This document shows, one piece after another, positions 6,803 through 8,693 of a stretch of DNA of 8,693 nt. The notes below the pieces were generated by a model that was not told the DNA's origin, made no database searches, and saw nothing but the letters and a program-made list of their open reading frames with translations. The translations under genes and the position numbers were made by a program. Source of the stretch: Thermoplasmata archaeon (lineage in GTDB: Archaea; Thermoplasmatota; Thermoplasmata; UBA10834); NCBI GenBank assembly GCA_013329135.1, contig DUKU01000026.1, positions 5,416 to 14,108 of the forward strand. Direction: 5' to 3'. Every line of letters begins with the position of its first letter. Within the stretch, counting starts at the first letter, position 1.

Positions 6803-6830
6803 CAGCATGTGCGCTAAGCCGCACAAGCTG
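6803..6830. repeat. 10-bp interrupted inverted repeat upstream of the archaellin 1 operator
   Basis: CAGC-A-TGTGCG (6803-6813) pairs with CGCACA-A-GCTG (6820-6830) around a 6-base loop, with a single symmetric A-A mismatch. It abuts and shares three bases with the palindrome at 6828. It may be a terminator hairpin or a second protein site. Confidence 0.4.
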
Positions 6831-6851
6831 ATTTTCTAAAAAGAGAATCAC
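6828..6851. promoter_or_regulatory. Archaellin operator, copy 1
   Basis: Arms TGATTTTCT (6829-6837) and AGAGAATCA (6842-6850) match in 8 of 9 pairs around AAAA. The 24-bp element agrees at 18 positions with the one at 8316-8339 ahead of archaellin 2, and in all but one position outside the 5-base centre. It ends 12 bp before the TATA box. Confidence 0.65.
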
Positions 6852-6863
6852 ACCGGAACTGTC

Positions 6864-6871
6864 TTTTATTA
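6864..6871 (+). promoter_or_regulatory. Box A (TATA) of archaellin 1
   Basis: TTTTATTA. With a start of transcription about 25 bases on, near 6892, the leader of archaellin 1 would be about 225 nt. No other TATA-like site is seen between here and the start codon. Confidence 0.55.
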
Positions 6872-6891
6872 CCCATGATAATCATTGATGG

Positions 6892-7117
6892 CTCTCAGGG
6901 GCGGAAGTAACGCCCCGCGCAGGGCAACGCTTGGACTATCCACAGGGCATGTAGACCTCCTAGGGAGTGAACTAGAACAACAACAAAGGCGGATAGGCCA
7001 GGCAACGGATTCTGTATCCATGTCACAGCGGCAGTGCTTCCTCACTGCCGCCCTCCAATCCCATGGTCCCAGGACACGATGCCTAGCCTTCCCGCACACA
7101 CCACGGAGGTATGAGAA
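6892..7117 (+). ncRNA. Long structured leader of archaellin 1 (candidate cis-acting RNA)
   Basis: There is no plausible gene in this stretch. It holds a block at 6935-6957 identical in all 23 positions to the archaellin 2 leader, a CTCC-TAG-GGAG mini-hairpin (6957-6967), a second shared block (AGGCCAGG at 6995 and GGATTCTG at 7007), and a perfect 9-bp hairpin GCGGCAGTG/CACTGCCGC (7028-7036 and 7043-7051) with loop CTTCCT. CAACGC occurs before the 23-nt block in both leaders. The leader ends in a strong ribosome-binding site, GGAGGT at 7105-7110, which a leader fold could hide or expose. The start of transcription is inferred from the TATA box. It matches no riboswitch class that I can recall. 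Confidence 0.5.
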
Positions 7118-7732
7118 ATGAAGAAGATATCCAAGCCCAGAAGGGTGCGGATGGGCGAAGAAGCCGAGATGGGGGTCGGGACATTGCTGATCTTCATCGC
7201 GATGATACTCGTCGCGGCGGTTGCCGCGGGAGTGCTCGTCCAGACCGCGTATGTACTACAACAGCAGGCAGAGTCGACAGGGGATCAAGCACTGATGGAA
7301 GTGGCCACGGGGTTCAGGATACTCGCGGCGTACGGCATGACGAACCTATCGGTCCCTGAGGTGACCGACCTATACATCAAGATAACCCTGGCGGCAGGTA
7401 GCCCGGTCATCAACCTCGAGCACGTGATCATCGAAGTCACGAACGGTGATACCGACGTTTCGCTGGCGTACAATCTCACTGGCTCTGATGTGGGTTACTT
7501 CGGCGCGACACAGATCAGGGACACGTACCCCACGAACGACTGGACCACTGGCGAGCCAGGGATGACCCAGGGCGACATCGCCCTCATCCATGTGAACCTG
7601 AGTGCGAACAGCCTCAGCCTGGCATCGCAGCAGCAGGCGGACCTCTTGATCATCCCGAAGCACGGCATACCGACATATCTGTCGGTGGTTGCGCCGTCAG
7701 TGCTCTCGAACACCTACGAGAACCTCACCTAG
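7118..7732 (+). CDS. Archaellin (archaeal flagellin), filament subunit 1
   Basis: A 204-residue archaellin, the subunit that builds the extracellular archaellum filament. It has a class III (prepilin-type) signal: a basic N-terminus (MKKISKPRRVRMGEEA) then EMGVGTLLIFIAMILVAAVA, the conserved hydrophobic helix that packs the filament core, then VLVQTAYVLQQQAESTG as in other archaellins. By alignment with known archaellins, cleavage before xxGxGTL falls after Ala16, where Gly is usual. The outer domain has the YFG...QIRDTYPTNDW segment and the IIPKHGIPTYLSVVAP segment near the end. Four N-glycosylation sequons are present (Asn76, 119, 160, 202). GGAGGT is 7 bases before ATG 7118; an out-of-frame ATG at 7111 overlaps this start region. 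The next gene follows by 23 bases and is probably co-transcribed. The symbol would be arlB/flaB but orthology is not resolved. Confidence 0.93.
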   Translation: MKKISKPRRVRMGEEAEMGVGTLLIFIAMILVAAVAAGVLVQTAYVLQQQAESTGDQALMEVATGFRILAAYGMTNLSVPEVTDLYIKITLAAGSPVINLEHVIIEVTNGDTDVSLAYNLTGSDVGYFGATQIRDTYPTNDWTTGEPGMTQGDIALIHVNLSANSLSLASQQQADLLIIPKHGIPTYLSVVAPSVLSNTYENLT

Positions 7733-7755
7733 AAGGCTTTGAAGGATGTGATTCC

Positions 7756-8217
7756 ATGAACGAGGAAGGGGAAGCCGCGTTGGAAGTGATCTCGGTCGAT
7801 TCGAGGACCAACATCATCACGATGCGGTGGCTCTCGTTCCTCATGGACAAGATTGACCCCGAGGCGTTGCCTGAGCTGTTCGTCTTCTACAAGAGGATAG
7901 GGTGGCTTGGGACGCAGGCAGCCGCATACATGTCTGCGTTGGCCGAAGGGGCGAAGCCCGAAGCGCCTTCTGAAGAGCAGGCGCTGATGGAAGAGGACAT
8001 CGAAGACCACAACCTCCTGATAAGGAGAGGGACCGACTCCGATGGAGAGACTAAAGCGGAAGAGGTCGACTGGCGGCTGACGCCCGAGGACCATATCAAG
8101 TGCTGGATGTTCATGATGGAGATAGCCGGAATGGACGTCGACAGGAACACTTGGGTCGAGGTCGACGAGCGCATCAGTCGGTTCGAGAGAAGGCTCGCGG
8201 ACTACTACAAGGTGTGA
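7756..8217 (+). CDS. Probable ArlD/E (FlaD/E)-domain archaellum accessory protein
   Basis: A 153-residue, strongly acidic protein. Residues ~17-65 (RTNIITMRWLSFLMDKIDPE, then ALPELFVFYKRIGWLGTQAA, then AYMSALAEG) follow the pattern W-L-x-F-L, P-E-x-L, L-x-x-Y-x-x-I-GW of the archaellum ArlD/E domain, normally a cytoplasmic part of the motor-switch complex that links chemotaxis to rotation. Residues ~66-100 are an acidic linker. Residues ~102-153 (LTPEDHIKCWMFMMEIAGMD through to DYYKV) form a second helical segment I cannot assign. No signal or membrane segment is seen. A ribosome-binding site (AAGGATGTGA) precedes ATG 7756, and the gap to archaellin 1 is 23 bases. It is shorter than typical ArlD proteins and is not followed by ArlF-J in this window. 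The assignment comes from pattern recognition and is moderate. Confidence 0.6.
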   Translation: MNEEGEAALEVISVDSRTNIITMRWLSFLMDKIDPEALPELFVFYKRIGWLGTQAAAYMSALAEGAKPEAPSEEQALMEEDIEDHNLLIRRGTDSDGETKAEEVDWRLTPEDHIKCWMFMMEIAGMDVDRNTWVEVDERISRFERRLADYYKV

Positions 8218-8253
8218 TACTCTGTAGGTGTTCCGCCGCTGCGCTGAGAGAGG

Positions 8254-8273
8254 CAAACGCATACACAGGGCAT
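8254..8273 (+). repeat. Partial copy of the archaellin leader block
   Basis: CAAACGC-ATA-CACAGGGCAT resembles the CAACGC and CACAGGGCAT parts of the two leaders, with the middle shortened. It lies after the ArlD/E-like gene and before the archaellin 2 promoter. It could be a decayed copy or chance. Confidence 0.25.
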
Positions 8274-8315
8274 CCGAGCGTACCTGGACCAGGCTTCGAC
8301 AAACCCCTTACAATT

Positions 8316-8339
8316 CTGATTTTCTCCCGTGAAAATCAC
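8316..8339. promoter_or_regulatory. Archaellin operator, copy 2
   Basis: Arms TGATTTTCT (8317-8325) and TGAAAATCA (8330-8338) match in 8 of 9 pairs around CCCG. It has the same length, orientation and centre as copy 1 at 6828, and ends 11 bp before the TATA box. Confidence 0.65.
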
Positions 8340-8350
8340 GGCTGGTCGCC

Positions 8351-8358
8351 TTATATAT
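8351..8358 (+). promoter_or_regulatory. Box A (TATA) of archaellin 2
   Basis: TTATATAT, a strong box A. Transcription would start near 8380, giving a leader of about 180 nt. Confidence 0.65.
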
Positions 8359-8379
8359 CAACGGCCCTGATTGAATAGC

Positions 8380-8562
8380 AACAGCCTCCAACGCATCTCG
8401 AGGCACTATCCACAGGGCATGTAGACCGTAGGCTCTCGTCCTCAGGACGAGGTAGTAGGCAGGTCCGTAGGATCTGCACATTCTGATAGTGTCCCACGTT
8501 GGTGACCGCTGCGACCCGAACATAGCCACGTTCCATGCCCTCCAAACACGGAGAGGACTGGG
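8380..8562 (+). ncRNA. Long structured leader of archaellin 2 (candidate cis-acting RNA)
   Basis: It holds the 23-nt block at 8405-8427 identical to 6935-6957, preceded by CAACGC (8389-8394). The block is followed by a perfect hairpin CTCGTCC/GGACGAG (8435-8441 and 8445-8451) with loop TCA, then AGGCAGG (8457) and GGATCTG (8470), which mirror the second block of leader 1. ACACGGAGAGG near the end gives the ribosome-binding site. No plausible gene is seen between 8218 and 8562. Confidence 0.5.
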
Positions 8563-8693
8563 ATGGGGCTACACAAGGTCCGACAACTGAGGGCGCAGGA
8601 TGAAGAAGCCGATGTCGGTATCGGCACTCTGATCATTTTCATCGCGATCGTGCTGGTGGCAGCTATAGCGGCATCGCTCATACTGTACGCGGC
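8563..8693 (+). CDS. Archaellin, filament subunit 2 (N-terminus only, cut by window edge)
   Basis: The 43 visible residues begin MGLHKVRQLRAQDEEADVG and continue IGTLIIFIAIVLVAAIAASL, a class III signal followed by the archaellin core helix. They align without gaps with archaellin 1: Ala16 before the expected cleavage point, then xxGxGTL, and the same hydrophobic helix. Codons differ at many silent sites from archaellin 1, so the pair is not a recent copy. ATG 8563 follows GGAG at 8550-8553. The gene has its own operator, TATA box and long leader, so it can be expressed apart from archaellin 1. The rest of the protein lies outside the window. Confidence 0.92.
   Translation, partial: MGLHKVRQLRAQDEEADVGIGTLIIFIAIVLVAAIAASLILYA

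Noticed and set aside
6935..6957. ACAGGGCA in the leader block resembles the c-di-GMP (GEMM-I) riboswitch word CACAGGGCAAACC.
   Set aside because: The downstream GEMM parts (GACGCAAAGCC and the receptor stem) are absent in both leaders, and the flanks differ.
6869..7099. Open frame on the minus strand across the archaellin 1 leader, sharing STCPVDS with another minus frame in leader 2.
   Set aside because: The shared peptide is only the translation of the 23-nt block; the rest is unlike protein, rich in Cys/Arg runs, and not shared.
6885..7121. Plus-strand frame of 78 codons through the archaellin 1 leader.
   Set aside because: Rare codons, no family resemblance, no ribosome-binding site, and the region is full of hairpins and shared RNA-like blocks.
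7111..7359. Alternative frame starting with ATG directly after the GGAGGT site.
   Set aside because: The site leaves no spacer to this ATG, and the product is low-complexity and out of frame with the clear archaellin.
8283..8293. CCTGG-A-CCAGG perfect inverted repeat after the ArlD/E-like gene.
   Set aside because: A one-base loop cannot form a good hairpin, there is no T-run, and it is not repeated at the other archaellin.

Overview
The window reads as a moderately GC-rich archaeal chromosome segment. It has archaeal box A (TATA) promoters, heavy AGG use for arginine, Lrp-type and winged-helix regulators, a Roadblock/V4R pair, an AMMECR1 protein and two archaellin genes. The gene mix suits a euryarchaeon, perhaps a Thermoplasmatota-like lineage; that placement is inference from general features only.

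Left part (1-3753). A minus-strand pair, a V4R-domain protein overlapping a Roadblock/LC7 protein cut by the window edge, diverges at about 604-742 from a plus-strand operon. The operon encodes an AMMECR1-family protein, dihydroorotase (pyrC) and a CxxxCxxCC (YkgJ-like) metal-cluster protein with a long unassigned C-terminal part. Its genes overlap by 26 and 11 bases.

Middle (3754-6745). An Lrp/AsnC regulator converges on a minus-strand gene for an unrecognised, charged, coiled-coil protein of about 430 residues. A small winged-helix protein lies just upstream of that gene on the same strand. A paralogous winged-helix gene lies beyond it in divergent orientation, behind a strong TATA box and two overlapping inverted repeats.

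Right part (6746-8693). This is an archaellum filament locus: archaellin 1, a short ArlD/E-like protein 23 bases behind it, and archaellin 2 (N-terminus only, running off the edge). Each archaellin gene has its own promoter and an unusually long leader, about 225 and 180 nt by inference from the TATA boxes.

The most notable signal is in the non-coding DNA ahead of the two archaellins. Both carry the same 24-bp imperfect palindrome, with 11-12 bp between it and the TATA box. Both leaders carry an identical 23-nt block, a weaker second block, and strong but different hairpins, although the coding sequences have diverged at silent sites. A 9-nt half-site of the archaellin palindrome recurs at the promoter of the neighbouring winged-helix gene. 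The working model is an archaellin regulon controlled at the promoter by a local winged-helix regulator and after transcription by a cis-acting leader RNA. The repeats and hairpins are seen directly; the roles are inferred.
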